Shown here: one piece after another, positions 23,957-32,189 of the stretch | Layout: each line of letters starts with the position of its first letter | Position numbering within the stretch: the first letter of the stretch is position 1 | Assembly (NCBI GenBank): GCA_004321925.1 | Contig: SCQH01000079.1 | Location: forward strand, 1 to 51,047 | DNA: 51,047 nucleotides | Source: Nitrospirota bacterium | GTDB taxonomy: Bacteria > Nitrospirota > Thermodesulfovibrionia > Thermodesulfovibrionales > UBA6898 | Direction of reading: 5' to 3' | Notes under the pieces: generated by a model | Told to the model about the DNA's origin: nothing | What the model saw: only the letters and a program-made list of their open reading frames with translations | Databases searched by the model: none | Program-made: the position numbers and the translations under genes

Positions 23957-24271
23957 TTAATGTTTTTCGAGCTTCTGAAGGAGGAGCATGGTCGGGGTCA
24001 TCTTATCCCCCTCCTCTGCCTTCACGGTGGCATAGAACTCACATTGTCCGCAGATCTTGAACTTTTCGGCGAAACTGCCGAGAACCTCTCCCCCGCACAT
24101 GGTGCCGGTTATTATCCAGCAGGTCCTGCCGCCGTTCTTTCCGCCATGACAGCCGTCGAACCATATATAGGTCGAAGCAGGGCATACCCCAAGTTTAAAG
24201 GCCTTTTCTCCCCCGAGCTCGCGCCCGCACTTACGGAACTCCCAGCAATTTATTTTCTCTTTAGCCACCAT
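23957..24271 (-). CDS. Two-CW domain protein
   Basis: A 104-residue protein carrying two CW-type halves: INCWEFRKCGRE...CPAST and CWIITGTMCGG...CGQCEFY, with about eight conserved cysteines that could bind a metal or cluster. The architecture matches the two-CW domain found alone or beside signalling domains in delta-type and Nitrospirota-like bacteria. It lies four bases after the PilZ gene and so shares its c-di-GMP riboswitch. It is probably a small cytoplasmic sensor or adaptor; function unknown. Confidence 0.82.
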   Translation of the reverse strand: MVAKEKINCWEFRKCGRELGGEKAFKLGVCPASTYIWFDGCHGGKNGGRTCWIITGTMCGGEVLGSFAEKFKICGQCEFYATVKAEEGDKMTPTMLLLQKLEKH

Positions 24272-24275
24272 GCAC

Positions 24276-24560
24276 CTAGATGAACATCAGTCCGGCTCTA
24301 AAGCCGCCGCCAAGTTCCCTGGCCCATTTCACGAGCGCGATGTGGAGCTTGCCCTGCTCATGCTTGTCGTCCCACGTCAGCACATGCCCAGGTTCGAGCG
24401 AAATTGTGGTCATAATGCCTATGCCGGATTTGCTCGTATCAATGATTCGGCCCTGGGCTTCAATGCGTGGATTGCGGGATTCATCAACAGGCAGAACAGT
24501 GAATTGCAACGGTGCGGAGTAGGGAAGTCTTTCGTCTTTGCGTTTTTCTTTTTTATCCAT
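24276..24560 (-). CDS. PilZ domain c-di-GMP-binding protein
   Basis: A 94-residue single PilZ domain. The binding motifs are visible: KRKDERLPYS at the N-terminus (RxxxR-type) and DTSKSGIGIMT (D/NxSxxG), with the C-terminal GFRAGLMFI strand. It would bind cyclic di-GMP and act on a partner. Its ATG is only six bases after a GEMM-I aptamer, leaving the aptamer's GCGGGG as the only purine-rich site upstream. Expression and activity may thus both depend on c-di-GMP. Confidence 0.88.
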   Translation of the reverse strand: MDKKEKRKDERLPYSAPLQFTVLPVDESRNPRIEAQGRIIDTSKSGIGIMTTISLEPGHVLTWDDKHEQGKLHIALVKWARELGGGFRAGLMFI

Positions 24561-24565
24561 AATTA

Positions 24566-24640
24566 GTTCGGTAACCCCGCTGTCCTTTGTAAAGGACCGG
24601 TAGTTTTGCGCCCTAGCCTCTCGGATAGTTTGCCTTTGTC
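24566..24640 (-). promoter_or_regulatory. GEMM-I (cyclic di-GMP) riboswitch
   Basis: The minus strand reads AAAGGCAAAC (about 24637-24628), then a GAGA-capped hairpin, GGGCGCAAAACTACCGG, a second hairpin TCCTT-TACA-AAGGA, and AGCGGGGTTACCGAAC at the 3' end. These match the conserved blocks of GEMM-I aptamers. By alignment to Vc2 the base equivalent to G20 is G, favouring c-di-GMP over cGAMP, with moderate certainty. It abuts the PilZ ATG, so translational control by burying GGGG is likely. No terminator is visible. Confidence 0.88.
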
Positions 24641-24711
24641 GTTAATTACTTTAATTACTATAGGCGGGATCAGGGGAAAAAGTCAAGCCCCCCTCGCTGT
24701 GCGAAGTGATC

Positions 24712-25926
24712 TCAAACCTTTTCCAGGGTGGTTTTCCCTGCCATTGCCATGAAGATCACAAACAATACCGAGGCCAGGCCGGCAGTGAACGCCCCGAAAT
24801 AAAATGTTGCTGCCGGTGAGACATGGTCCCAGAGCCATCCGCCGATGAGGCTTGCCGGGAACATCGCCAGGCCGATGACCATGTTGTAGATCCCGAAGGC
24901 GGTCGCCTTGAAATCAGCGGGTATGATCGTCGCCAGAAAGGCCTTCTGTATTCCCTCGGTCAGCCCCATGAAGAGACCGTATGATCCGAACAACACCCAG
25001 ATCGTCATTGCACTGCCCGCAACCGCAAACCCGTAATAGAGAAAGGCAAAGAGGAGAAACCCTGAAAGGATGACCCGTTTTCGGCCGAACCTGTCCGCTG
25101 CCATGCCTGCAGGGATGGACGAAAGGGAATAGACGAGATTAAAGAACAGGTAGACGATCGGGATCATCGTTGTCGGGATGCCTGTTTGTTCGGCCCTCAG
25201 GATCAGGAAGACGTCGCTTGAATTGCCGAGGGCAAATAATGCGGCGATAGCGACAAAGAACCTGAACCTCCAGTCAAAATGTTTGCGGGTCAGCTTCGGC
25301 CTGGCCGGATCTGCAGGGGTTTGATCTATCAAACCCTCTGTGGCCTTTACGTTTTTCTTTTCGCTGATAAAGAAGATGATCAGGACCACCGCGATAATTC
25401 CGGGTACCATGGAGAGCCAGAAGATCGCGCGGTAATCGTTCGAAAATATTCCGAGAAAGAAAAAGGCGAGAGCGGGGCCTACGGCTGCCCCCAGGGTATC
25501 CATAGCGCGGTGAAAGCCGAATGCCCGGCCAAGATATGCCCTGTCAGCCGATTCTGCGATAATGGCGTCCCGCGGTGCTGTACGCACGCCTTTGCCGAAG
25601 CGGTCGATGAACCTCGAGCCGAGCACCTGCTGCCAGCCTGTTGCAAGGGCCACGAAAGGCCTGCTCAGGGTGGATATCCCGTATCCCAGGGCCATGAGCC
25701 ACTTCCGGCTCCCTATCCTGTCGGAAAGCCAGCCGGAGAAGACCTTCAGGATGCTTGCCGTTGATTCGGCAATCCCCTCGATGAGACCGATCGCCGACTT
25801 GCTGACCCCGAGGCTGTTCGCCAGGAAGAGAGGGACAAGCGGATAGATCATCTCCGAGCTTATGTCCATGAAGAAGCTCACAAACCCGGCGACCGTAATA
25901 TTTCTGTTAAAGCCGAATAGTTTCAT
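24712..25926 (-). CDS. MFS transporter
   Basis: A 404-residue major facilitator with 12 predicted helices. The loop 2-3 signature appears as GWLSDRIGSRKWLMALGY and its second-half copy as GMAADRFGRKRVILSGF. FIDRFGKGVRTAPRDAIIAES resembles a subfamily of uncharacterised MFS proteins common in environmental bacteria. It is an inner-membrane secondary transporter; the substrate is unknown. It is monocistronic as far as can be seen, with a weak ribosome binding site, and sits beside arsenic and metal genes. Confidence 0.9.
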   Translation of the reverse strand: MKLFGFNRNITVAGFVSFFMDISSEMIYPLVPLFLANSLGVSKSAIGLIEGIAESTASILKVFSGWLSDRIGSRKWLMALGYGISTLSRPFVALATGWQQVLGSRFIDRFGKGVRTAPRDAIIAESADRAYLGRAFGFHRAMDTLGAAVGPALAFFFLGIFSNDYRAIFWLSMVPGIIAVVLIIFFISEKKNVKATEGLIDQTPADPARPKLTRKHFDWRFRFFVAIAALFALGNSSDVFLILRAEQTGIPTTMIPIVYLFFNLVYSLSSIPAGMAADRFGRKRVILSGFLLFAFLYYGFAVAGSAMTIWVLFGSYGLFMGLTEGIQKAFLATIIPADFKATAFGIYNMVIGLAMFPASLIGGWLWDHVSPAATFYFGAFTAGLASVLFVIFMAMAGKTTLEKV

Positions 25927-25959
25927 GTTGTCACCATATGCAGAGGACAGCAGCGAGCT

Positions 25960-26085
25960 TTACGAGTACAATTCGATCCTGATAAATTTCCTGATACTCC
26001 TGAAATGCTCATCCAGGGTGAACATCGCACAGTTATGTTCAGCTGCTAAAACAGCGAGATAACAATCGACCAAGTTTATGGTCAA
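25960..26085 (-). pseudogene. C-terminal fragment of a PIN-domain (VapC-type) toxin
   Basis: The minus strand encodes NLVDCYLAVLAAEHNCAMF then TLDEHF and a basic tail ending in TAA at 25960. This is the C-terminal third of a PIN nuclease, including the conserved D of VDCYLA and the D of TLDEHF. An in-frame TGA stops the frame just upstream (26086-26088), and no N-terminal half or antitoxin is present, so the locus is a relic. Confidence 0.65.
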
Positions 26086-26158
26086 TCACCACTATTTACT
26101 ATTAAACTATCCCTTGTCGCGATCAGGGCCCTGCCTGCAACCTTCATTTAACCTGCAG

Positions 26159-26971
26159 TCATTTCAGCTTCGGCAGACGCAGGACCATTTTCTCTCCAAG
26201 GGTAATATCATCGATATGTCCTGCTGCCTTGCTTGTCCGGGAGACAAGATGGATATGGATCGCATTCTGCATCCCGGAGTCTTTCCTGATCGCGGGAGCG
26301 TACTGGGAGAGGAATATGCCTGAATGATGCTCTGAATAGAAGCCTATGATATCCACGGGCTCGTTCCTGGCAACAAAGGGCTCTTTCGATTTTACAAATA
26401 ATTCATTGGTGATAGGCTTGCCCCCGGTGCGGTCAACGTTTATGTGCCATTTGATCTCGACCGGCGTCCCGGCCAGGAGGAACGGAAACGGCTTTGTCAC
26501 ATCAAGGCCCGCTGCCGCTGCCTCGGTCCTGACGAATTTCTGCAGGTCCAGGTAGCCTTTCACGGCCGCCGGGACAGGAACATCCTTCCAGTTCGACTGT
26601 TCAGTCCAGACAAGGAAAAAGGCGCCGTGTTTATAGGTAGTATCCAGAATATAATCCGAACCGCGCACCTTGGTGATGTAAGGCTTTGAATCGAAGATAG
26701 TGATCTCCCCGTCAAGCCCTTCGATCGGGCCCATGGCGTAGAGGCCTTTCCGGCCGGCCAGGTCCTCAAGGGTCACAACGCTGAGGGCCTTACCGCTCGT
26801 GAATATATCCTTCTGAGCCCCGATGTATTCGACCAGGCCCTCTTTCGTTGAGTTAAGGGCAACGGCTATGCCTGCAGCCCCCGCAACGCAGAGCACGATC
26901 AGTAACAACTTTTTTAAGGCGAGACCGTTCTTTATCCGGCTGATGACTGCTTTTGTCATGTTGTCCACCAT
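26159..26971 (-). CDS. Membrane-anchored acetolactate-decarboxylase-like protein
   Basis: A 270-residue protein with an N-terminal membrane anchor or signal (KLLLIVLCVAGAAGIAVAL, about 21-39) and an alpha-acetolactate decarboxylase fold (PF03306): GPIEGLDGEITIFDSKPY early, AFFLVWTE in the middle, and the metal-site region HIHLVSRTSKAAGHIDDITLGE at the end. Canonical enzymes use zinc-binding histidines near these positions to make acetoin and are cytoplasmic or lack this anchor. No acetolactate synthase is nearby. Start may be ATG 26971 or ATG 26959, which is better spaced from GGTGG. True activity is uncertain. Confidence 0.75.
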   Translation of the reverse strand: MVDNMTKAVISRIKNGLALKKLLLIVLCVAGAAGIAVALNSTKEGLVEYIGAQKDIFTSGKALSVVTLEDLAGRKGLYAMGPIEGLDGEITIFDSKPYITKVRGSDYILDTTYKHGAFFLVWTEQSNWKDVPVPAAVKGYLDLQKFVRTEAAAAGLDVTKPFPFLLAGTPVEIKWHINVDRTGGKPITNELFVKSKEPFVARNEPVDIIGFYSEHHSGIFLSQYAPAIRKDSGMQNAIHIHLVSRTSKAAGHIDDITLGEKMVLRLPKLK

Positions 26972-27027
26972 GCACCTCCAGAATTTTAATTAATTATACA
27001 CCGCACACAGCCCTGTTGCATTTCATT

Positions 27028-27933
27028 TTAATGGTGATGCCCCAGGTGGCTGTTTTCGGCATTCAGGTTGCAGTAGATCTCGTTGCTGCAGCAGTCTGCG
27101 CACTCCATCTGGATAACGGCATGCTTTATACCCTGTCCGGCAAGCAGCTGTTCGATCTGCTTTCTGAGGGTGTCGGCCTCGCTGATCTTCTGGTCATGGA
27201 CCTGGACATGCCCTGAAAAGGCCGGTATCCCGTGCCCGATGGACCATATATGCACATCATGGACGGCCCGCACTCCCGGTATCGCCCCGATCATCCCTGA
27301 GAGCTCCTCAGCATGAAAGCCCAGGGGACTGAGGTCGAGGAGGACCCAGAGGGCCTCCTTGATGACACGGGTCCCGCCGAAGATGATCATACAGCCGACA
27401 AGGGCGCTCGCTATGGTATCGGCAAGCACCCAGCCGGTAAATCTGATTATCAGGCCGGCGATGATGACCCCCGCTGAAGAGACCGTGTCCCCAAGCACAT
27501 GGAGCCAGGCGCTTTTCATGTTCAGGTCATGATGTTTATGCCCCAGTATCCAGGCCATGACGAGGTTGCCCGCAAGCCCGAGCGCAGCTATCGAAAGCAT
27601 GACGGACGAATTAATGTCCGGCGGCGCATGAAAACGTTTATAGGCCTCGACAAAGATGAAGACGGCTATCACGACGAGGCTGATCCCGTTGATAAGGGCT
27701 GCCAGCAGACCGATCCTCTGATAGCCGTAGGTCGCCTTGTAGTCGGAAGGCCGTTTCATGATCAGAAGGGCGATGAGGCTCAGGCCAAGGGCAAAGGCAT
27801 CGGTCAGGACATGTCCGGCGTCGCTCAGGAGCGCCAGACTGCGGCTCAGGATGCCTCCCGCCACCTCGCCCACAAAGAGGAGCAGGGTGACCGCCAGGCT
27901 CCAGCCGAGCCGTCTTATCGACGTCGCATCCAT
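27028..27933 (-). CDS. Cation diffusion facilitator (CzcD/ZitB-like)
   Basis: A 301-residue CDF transporter with six helices: metal-site pairs DAGHVLTD in helix 2 and HVLGDTVSSAG in helix 5, a His-containing GHKHHDLN loop, and a C-terminal cytoplasmic ferredoxin-like domain (VRAVHDVHIWSIGHG). The tail adds ECADCC and a terminal HHH. The HxxxD pattern suggests Zn2+/Cd2+/Co2+ export. GAGGGG precedes the ATG and the gene begins ten bases after acr3, so it belongs to the arsenic/metal resistance unit. Confidence 0.93.
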   Translation of the reverse strand: MDATSIRRLGWSLAVTLLLFVGEVAGGILSRSLALLSDAGHVLTDAFALGLSLIALLIMKRPSDYKATYGYQRIGLLAALINGISLVVIAVFIFVEAYKRFHAPPDINSSVMLSIAALGLAGNLVMAWILGHKHHDLNMKSAWLHVLGDTVSSAGVIIAGLIIRFTGWVLADTIASALVGCMIIFGGTRVIKEALWVLLDLSPLGFHAEELSGMIGAIPGVRAVHDVHIWSIGHGIPAFSGHVQVHDQKISEADTLRKQIEQLLAGQGIKHAVIQMECADCCSNEIYCNLNAENSHLGHHH

Positions 27934-27943
27934 GGTTGTCCCC

Positions 27944-29026
27944 TCACAGATCGACAGCTTTCACGCTGCAGCTTTGGGCAGAAAAATAGCGCCTCTGAAA
28001 ATAGAGCGCCACATTGACCAGGCCGATAAGGACCGGCACCTCGACCAGAGGTCCTATGACCGCGGCAAAGGCAGCGCCGGAGTTGATGCCGAAGACCGCG
28101 ACTGCAACCGCTATGGCGAGTTCAAAGTTATTGCTGGCCGCGGTAAAGGAGAGGGTCGCCGTCTTCGGATAATCCGCCCCGATCTTCTTCCCGAGGTAGA
28201 ACGAGACCAGGAACATCACAACAAAATATATGAGCAGCGGGACCGCGATGCGTACAACATCTAACGGGAGCCTGACAATGTAGCTGCCCTTCAGGGAGAA
28301 CATGACGAGGATCGTAAAGAGCAGAAAGACGAGGGTGACCGGGCTTATCTTCGGTATGAAGCTCTTCTCGTACCACTCCCGCCCTTTTATCCTGAGCAGG
28401 ACGAAGCGGGTGAGCATGCCCGCAAGAAACGGTATGCCGAGATAGATGAAGACGCTCTCGGCTATCTGCCCCATGGTGATATTGACGACAACACCCTTCA
28501 GGCCGAGCCAGGCCGGGAGCACGGTGATGAAGATATAGGCATAGAGGGAGAAAAAGAGCACCTGGAAGATGGAATTAAAGGCGACAAGCCCTGCCGCGTA
28601 CTCGGCATCGCCGCAGGCGAGGTCGTTCCAGACAATGACCATGGCTATGCAGCGCGCAAGACCGATCATGATAAGACCGACCATATATTCCGGATACCCG
28701 GAGAGGAAGACGATCGCAAGCAGAAACATCAGTATCGGACCTATGACCCAGTTCTGCACGAGAGATAGCAGAAGGACCTTTTTATTCCTGAAGACCTCAC
28801 CCAGTTCCTCATATTTCACCTTTGCCAACGGGGGATACATCATGAGAACAAGCCCGATGGCGATCGGGATATTAGTGGTGCTGGCCTGGAACTGATTGAT
28901 GAAACCCTCGGTGCCGGGTACGAAATACCCCAGACCGACACCAACTGCCATTGCGCCGAATATCCAGAGCGTAAGATAGCGGTCGAGGAAAGAGAGTTCT
29001 TTCCCCGCTCTTTCCGGCATGGTCAT
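27944..29026 (-). CDS. acr3: Arsenite efflux permease Acr3
   Basis: A 360-residue ten-helix arsenite exporter of the ACR3/BASS superfamily. The essential cysteine lies in GLARCIAMV (C126), followed by [21 protein letters not shown] typical of the family. It extrudes arsenite using the proton gradient. Its ATG overlaps the arsC stop (ATGA), a tight operon. No arsR regulator is visible nearby, so regulation is unknown. Confidence 0.95.
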   Translation of the reverse strand: MTMPERAGKELSFLDRYLTLWIFGAMAVGVGLGYFVPGTEGFINQFQASTTNIPIAIGLVLMMYPPLAKVKYEELGEVFRNKKVLLLSLVQNWVIGPILMFLLAIVFLSGYPEYMVGLIMIGLARCIAMVIVWNDLACGDAEYAAGLVAFNSIFQVLFFSLYAYIFITVLPAWLGLKGVVVNITMGQIAESVFIYLGIPFLAGMLTRFVLLRIKGREWYEKSFIPKISPVTLVFLLFTILVMFSLKGSYIVRLPLDVVRIAVPLLIYFVVMFLVSFYLGKKIGADYPKTATLSFTAASNNFELAIAVAVAVFGINSGAAFAAVIGPLVEVPVLIGLVNVALYFQRRYFSAQSCSVKAVDL

Positions 29027-29460
29027 GCCTCTTTCTCCATTGAATTTATCAGCCCGGTTATCTTCCTCTTTATCTCATCCCGGGCCTTCCTGAATTTGTT
29101 CAGATCTTCCTTTTCTGTCCCCATGGCCGTCTCAATGGAATTGACCGGATCGTCGATGGGCCAGTGCAGCCGGGTTATCTCAGGCGGCGTGACGGGACAG
29201 GACTCCTCCGCATTGCCGCACAGGGTTACGATGATGTCCATCTGTTGAAGAAGGGCCGGATCAATTCCTTTTGAACTCTGGCCTGAAATATCTATACCTT
29301 CCTCACTCATAACGGCAATGGCCGCCGGATGGACCAGACCGGCAGGCACGAGCCCTGCGCTGTACGGCTCTATCAGGCCCAGGCCCAATTCCCGTGCAAA
29401 CCCTTCTGCCATCTGGGAGCGGCAGGTATTACCTGTGCAGAGAAACATCACTTTCATCAT
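29023..29460 (-). CDS. arsC: Arsenate reductase, thioredoxin-coupled (LMW-PTP fold)
   Basis: A 145-residue arsenate reductase. The phosphatase-like P-loop CTGNTCR (8-14) is intact and the redox cysteines C81 and C88 are present in [10 protein letters not shown], giving the three-cysteine relay of thioredoxin-coupled ArsC; WPIDDP provides the acidic residue. It reduces arsenate to arsenite for export by the next gene, acr3. GAGGTG precedes the ATG. It begins 70 bp after ctaB on the same strand and may have its own promoter. Confidence 0.93.
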   Translation of the reverse strand: MMKVMFLCTGNTCRSQMAEGFARELGLGLIEPYSAGLVPAGLVHPAAIAVMSEEGIDISGQSSKGIDPALLQQMDIIVTLCGNAEESCPVTPPEITRLHWPIDDPVNSIETAMGTEKEDLNKFRKARDEIKRKITGLINSMEKEA

Positions 29461-29530
29461 TGTTCACCTCGCTCAGCCCTTACAGGCATCTATCGTAATG
29501 ACCCGGCTATTCCCCGTCTCTCTTTAAATA

Positions 29531-30394
29531 TCATGACAGAAGGCGATCGGCAAAAAAAAGGGCCAGGACCACAAGCAGGTAGACATTAAGCGCCTTCAGC
29601 GTATGGCCGCAGGCAAGGATGCTCTCCCTGCGGGTGATGATGCTGCCGCCCTGGAGAAGAAGCAGACCGGAGAGGATAAGGAGGGCGTACCCCGCCGGTG
29701 CATGGAGCGTCAGGCCAACGGGGACAAAGAGCAGGGAGCTTACGGCAACTGCGGCGATCCAGACGAAAACGATCCGGGATAACTGTCGTTTCGAAAAGAC
29801 CGAGGCAGGAGTGGGAAGACCGGCGGATGAGTATTGGTCAGCGTATCGCACCGCGGTGAGCCAAAAATGCGGGACCTGCCAGAGGAAGAAGAAGAGACAG
29901 AGGACCAGGAGTGCAGGATCAGTAAGATTGCCTCCTGCAGCACTCCAGCCGATCAGCGGAGGAAGCGCCCCGATGAGCGCACCCGGCAGTGCTGCAAAGG
30001 CGGTTATCCTCTTGAGGTTCGTGTAAAGGCCGTTATACCAGACAACGGCAAAGACCCCGATGCCTGCCGCGCCATTTCCCCCGGCAAAAAAGATCAGCAG
30101 CAGACCGGCCGGCATGCATATGCCGCAGAGGAGCAACACGCCCCTGGCGGTCATGGCACCCGAGGGGAGCGGCCGGGCACGGGTACGCTCCATGAGGGCA
30201 TCGGTATGCCGCTCCTGGTACTGGTTGAGTCCCGAAGCGCCGGCGGCAAGAAGGAAGACGCCTGTGCCGAGGAGAAAGACCATTGGTCCGGCGCTATAGG
30301 CTGCAAGGACATATCCTGCCATTGCCGAAAGTCCTGCCGCAAGCGAGATCCGTACCCTCCCGAGCCCGGCAAGGGTCCTGACCGGCGCTCTCAT
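29531..30394 (-). CDS. ctaB: Protoheme IX farnesyltransferase (heme O synthase)
   Basis: A 287-residue UbiA-family membrane prenyltransferase. The first Asp-rich motif is seen as NQYQERHTDALMERTRARPLPSG, diagnostic of CtaB/CyoE. It adds a farnesyl group to heme b for oxidase heme O/A. About nine helices. It overlaps the end of the subunit II gene by four bases, and is the last gene of the oxidase operon. No heme A synthase (CtaA) is seen in this window. Confidence 0.93.
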   Translation of the reverse strand: MRAPVRTLAGLGRVRISLAAGLSAMAGYVLAAYSAGPMVFLLGTGVFLLAAGASGLNQYQERHTDALMERTRARPLPSGAMTARGVLLLCGICMPAGLLLIFFAGGNGAAGIGVFAVVWYNGLYTNLKRITAFAALPGALIGALPPLIGWSAAGGNLTDPALLVLCLFFFLWQVPHFWLTAVRYADQYSSAGLPTPASVFSKRQLSRIVFVWIAAVAVSSLLFVPVGLTLHAPAGYALLILSGLLLLQGGSIITRRESILACGHTLKALNVYLLVVLALFFADRLLS

Positions 30395-31299
30395 TTCAGT
30401 CCCTTCAGGTACTCGACGATGGCGGCAAGTTCCTCCGCTGAAAGGCTATCCTTCTGTTGAGGCATGACCGGCGGGAAGCCCTTGACCAGGTCGGCCTGAG
30501 GGTCAACGACAGACCTCCTCAGATATTCTTCGTCGGCATTGATCTCACGCTCCTGCCCGGCAGTCGTTACCAGGACCTTGCTCCCGAAAAGGGCCTTGAA
30601 GGTCGGTCCGATCTTTTTGGACCCGTCAACCGAATGACAGGCGAGGCAGCCCTTTTTCTGAAGCAGCGCTGCACCGTCCAGGCCGGCCGCCGGTTGTTTA
30701 TCCTCCCTGCGGTACCAGACAGCAAACTCTGCCGCCGGGACGGCCCGCACCCTGGTGATCATCGAGGAGTGCCCCTGACCGCAGTACTCCGAGCAGAAGA
30801 GGTCGTAGACGCCCGGCGAGTCCGGCAGGAACCAGAGATAGGTCTGCCGGCCGGGGACAGCGTCTTCCTTGATCCTGAAGGCCGGGATAAAGAGACTGTG
30901 CAGGACGTCGCGCGAGGTGATGAGGAGCTGCACCGGCCGACCGACAGGCACGACCAGTTCATCGCTCGTCCGGCCGTTCTCATAGACAAAGTCCCAGCGC
31001 CACATCTGGCCGATGGCCTTTACCGGCATGGCATTGGCCGGCACGGTCCGCATGAACCTGAATCCCTTCCAGCCGGAATAGAACATGGCAAGGACTATCA
31101 GAAGAGGGATGACGACCCAGACGATCTCAAGCAGGTGATTATCCGGGACATTCTCGGCCTCAGGGTTGCGGGAGCGGCTATAGCGCAGGACAAAATAGAT
31201 CATCGTAATGGTAATACCGGCCAGGAGCGCAACCGATATCGCCACGATAAAAAGAAAGACGCTGTCGACTGTCTGAGTAGAATTCTGCATAGGGGTCAC
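30391..31299 (-). CDS. coxB: Cytochrome c oxidase subunit II with fused cytochrome c (caa3 type)
   Basis: A 302-residue subunit II: two N-terminal helices, a cupredoxin domain with the CuA ligands in YDLFCSEYCGQGHSSM, and a C-terminal cytochrome c domain with CLACHS (heme c) and a Met ligand region near FPPVMPQQKDSL. The fusion defines a caa3-type enzyme in which electrons enter through the attached heme c. It overlaps ctaB and subunit IV by four bases each. Confidence 0.95.
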   Translation of the reverse strand: MTPMQNSTQTVDSVFLFIVAISVALLAGITITMIYFVLRYSRSRNPEAENVPDNHLLEIVWVVIPLLIVLAMFYSGWKGFRFMRTVPANAMPVKAIGQMWRWDFVYENGRTSDELVVPVGRPVQLLITSRDVLHSLFIPAFRIKEDAVPGRQTYLWFLPDSPGVYDLFCSEYCGQGHSSMITRVRAVPAAEFAVWYRREDKQPAAGLDGAALLQKKGCLACHSVDGSKKIGPTFKALFGSKVLVTTAGQEREINADEEYLRRSVVDPQADLVKGFPPVMPQQKDSLSAEELAAIVEYLKGLK

Positions 31300-31586
31300 C
31301 GGTACCAGACGTCCAGATAGGTGCCGCCGATGAGCAGGCCGATCAGGAGCACCGGGATAAGGAATATCCCTATCAGGAACCTGCCCTCCTGCCTCAGATG
31401 CATGAATATCAGAAGGATCAGGCCGGCCTTGACCGAGGCGATGAACAGGGCAATGGCTGCCCCGGCGCTGCCGAGGTCAAGATAGTAGACACTCACCGTG
31501 ACCACCGTAAGGCCGAGCAGGAGCATCCAGGTCAGGATATAGGGCCTGAAACTGCTTTTGGTCTGTATCGTTTGTTCGTTCATCAA
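31296..31586 (-). CDS. Cytochrome c oxidase subunit IV
   Basis: A 96-residue, three-helix protein of the prokaryotic subunit IV family: ILTWMLLLGLTVVTVSVYYL, then AGAAIALFIASVKAGLILLIFMHL with the family's KAxLIxxxFMHL pattern, and a final helix. It stabilises the oxidase. It overlaps the coxB start by four bases and follows subunit III at six bases. Confidence 0.88.
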   Translation of the reverse strand: MMNEQTIQTKSSFRPYILTWMLLLGLTVVTVSVYYLDLGSAGAAIALFIASVKAGLILLIFMHLRQEGRFLIGIFLIPVLLIGLLIGGTYLDVWYR

Positions 31587-31592
31587 TGTTCC

Positions 31593-32189
31593 TCAGGTTA
31601 TCAGATAGAACAGCGGGAAAAGATAGACCCATATCGTGTCCACACAATGCCAGTAGAGCCCGCTGTTTTCGAGCCGGACGAAATTAGCGCTGCTGATCGT
31701 TCCCTTTTGGGTCGCCCGGAGCATGAAGGCCAGCGCACCCAGGCCGATCAGGACATGCAGACCATGCAGTCCGGTCATCACAAAATAGAGACCGTAGAAC
31801 AGGTTCTGGCCCTTCCCGAGTTCCAGGAGCACTTTCGAATCCGGGTATATGCCATGCCCGATCTTCGCGCTCCACTCAAAATACTTGACGATGAGAAACA
31901 GAGTCCCCAGCAGGATCGTCAGGCCCTGGAACATAACAGACCTGGCCTTGTCGTTGTTCCTGATCGCAACAAGCGACAGCGCCATCGTCAGACTGCTGGT
32001 GAGCAGGACCACGGTATTGACGGTCCCGGCGATCCTGTCGAGATCCTCTGCTGCCCGGTGGAATTCGCCGGCATGCTGCAGCCGGAATACGGAATAGAGG
32101 ATGAACATGCCGCCGAAGAGAAGTATCTCGGTGAAGAGAAAGAGCCACATCCCGAAGCGGGAACCCTGATCGTCCTTCTCCGGGGTCAT
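31593..32189 (-). CDS. coxC: Cytochrome c oxidase subunit III
   Basis: A 198-residue five-helix subunit III (bacterial short form): GMWLFLFTEILLFGGMF at the N-terminus, and GLYFVMTGLHGLHVLIG and SGLYWHCVDTIWVYLFPLFYL at the end, all characteristic. It overlaps the end of coxA by four bases. It supports proton delivery and enzyme stability in aa3 oxidases. Confidence 0.94.
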   Translation of the reverse strand: MTPEKDDQGSRFGMWLFLFTEILLFGGMFILYSVFRLQHAGEFHRAAEDLDRIAGTVNTVVLLTSSLTMALSLVAIRNNDKARSVMFQGLTILLGTLFLIVKYFEWSAKIGHGIYPDSKVLLELGKGQNLFYGLYFVMTGLHGLHVLIGLGALAFMLRATQKGTISSANFVRLENSGLYWHCVDTIWVYLFPLFYLIT

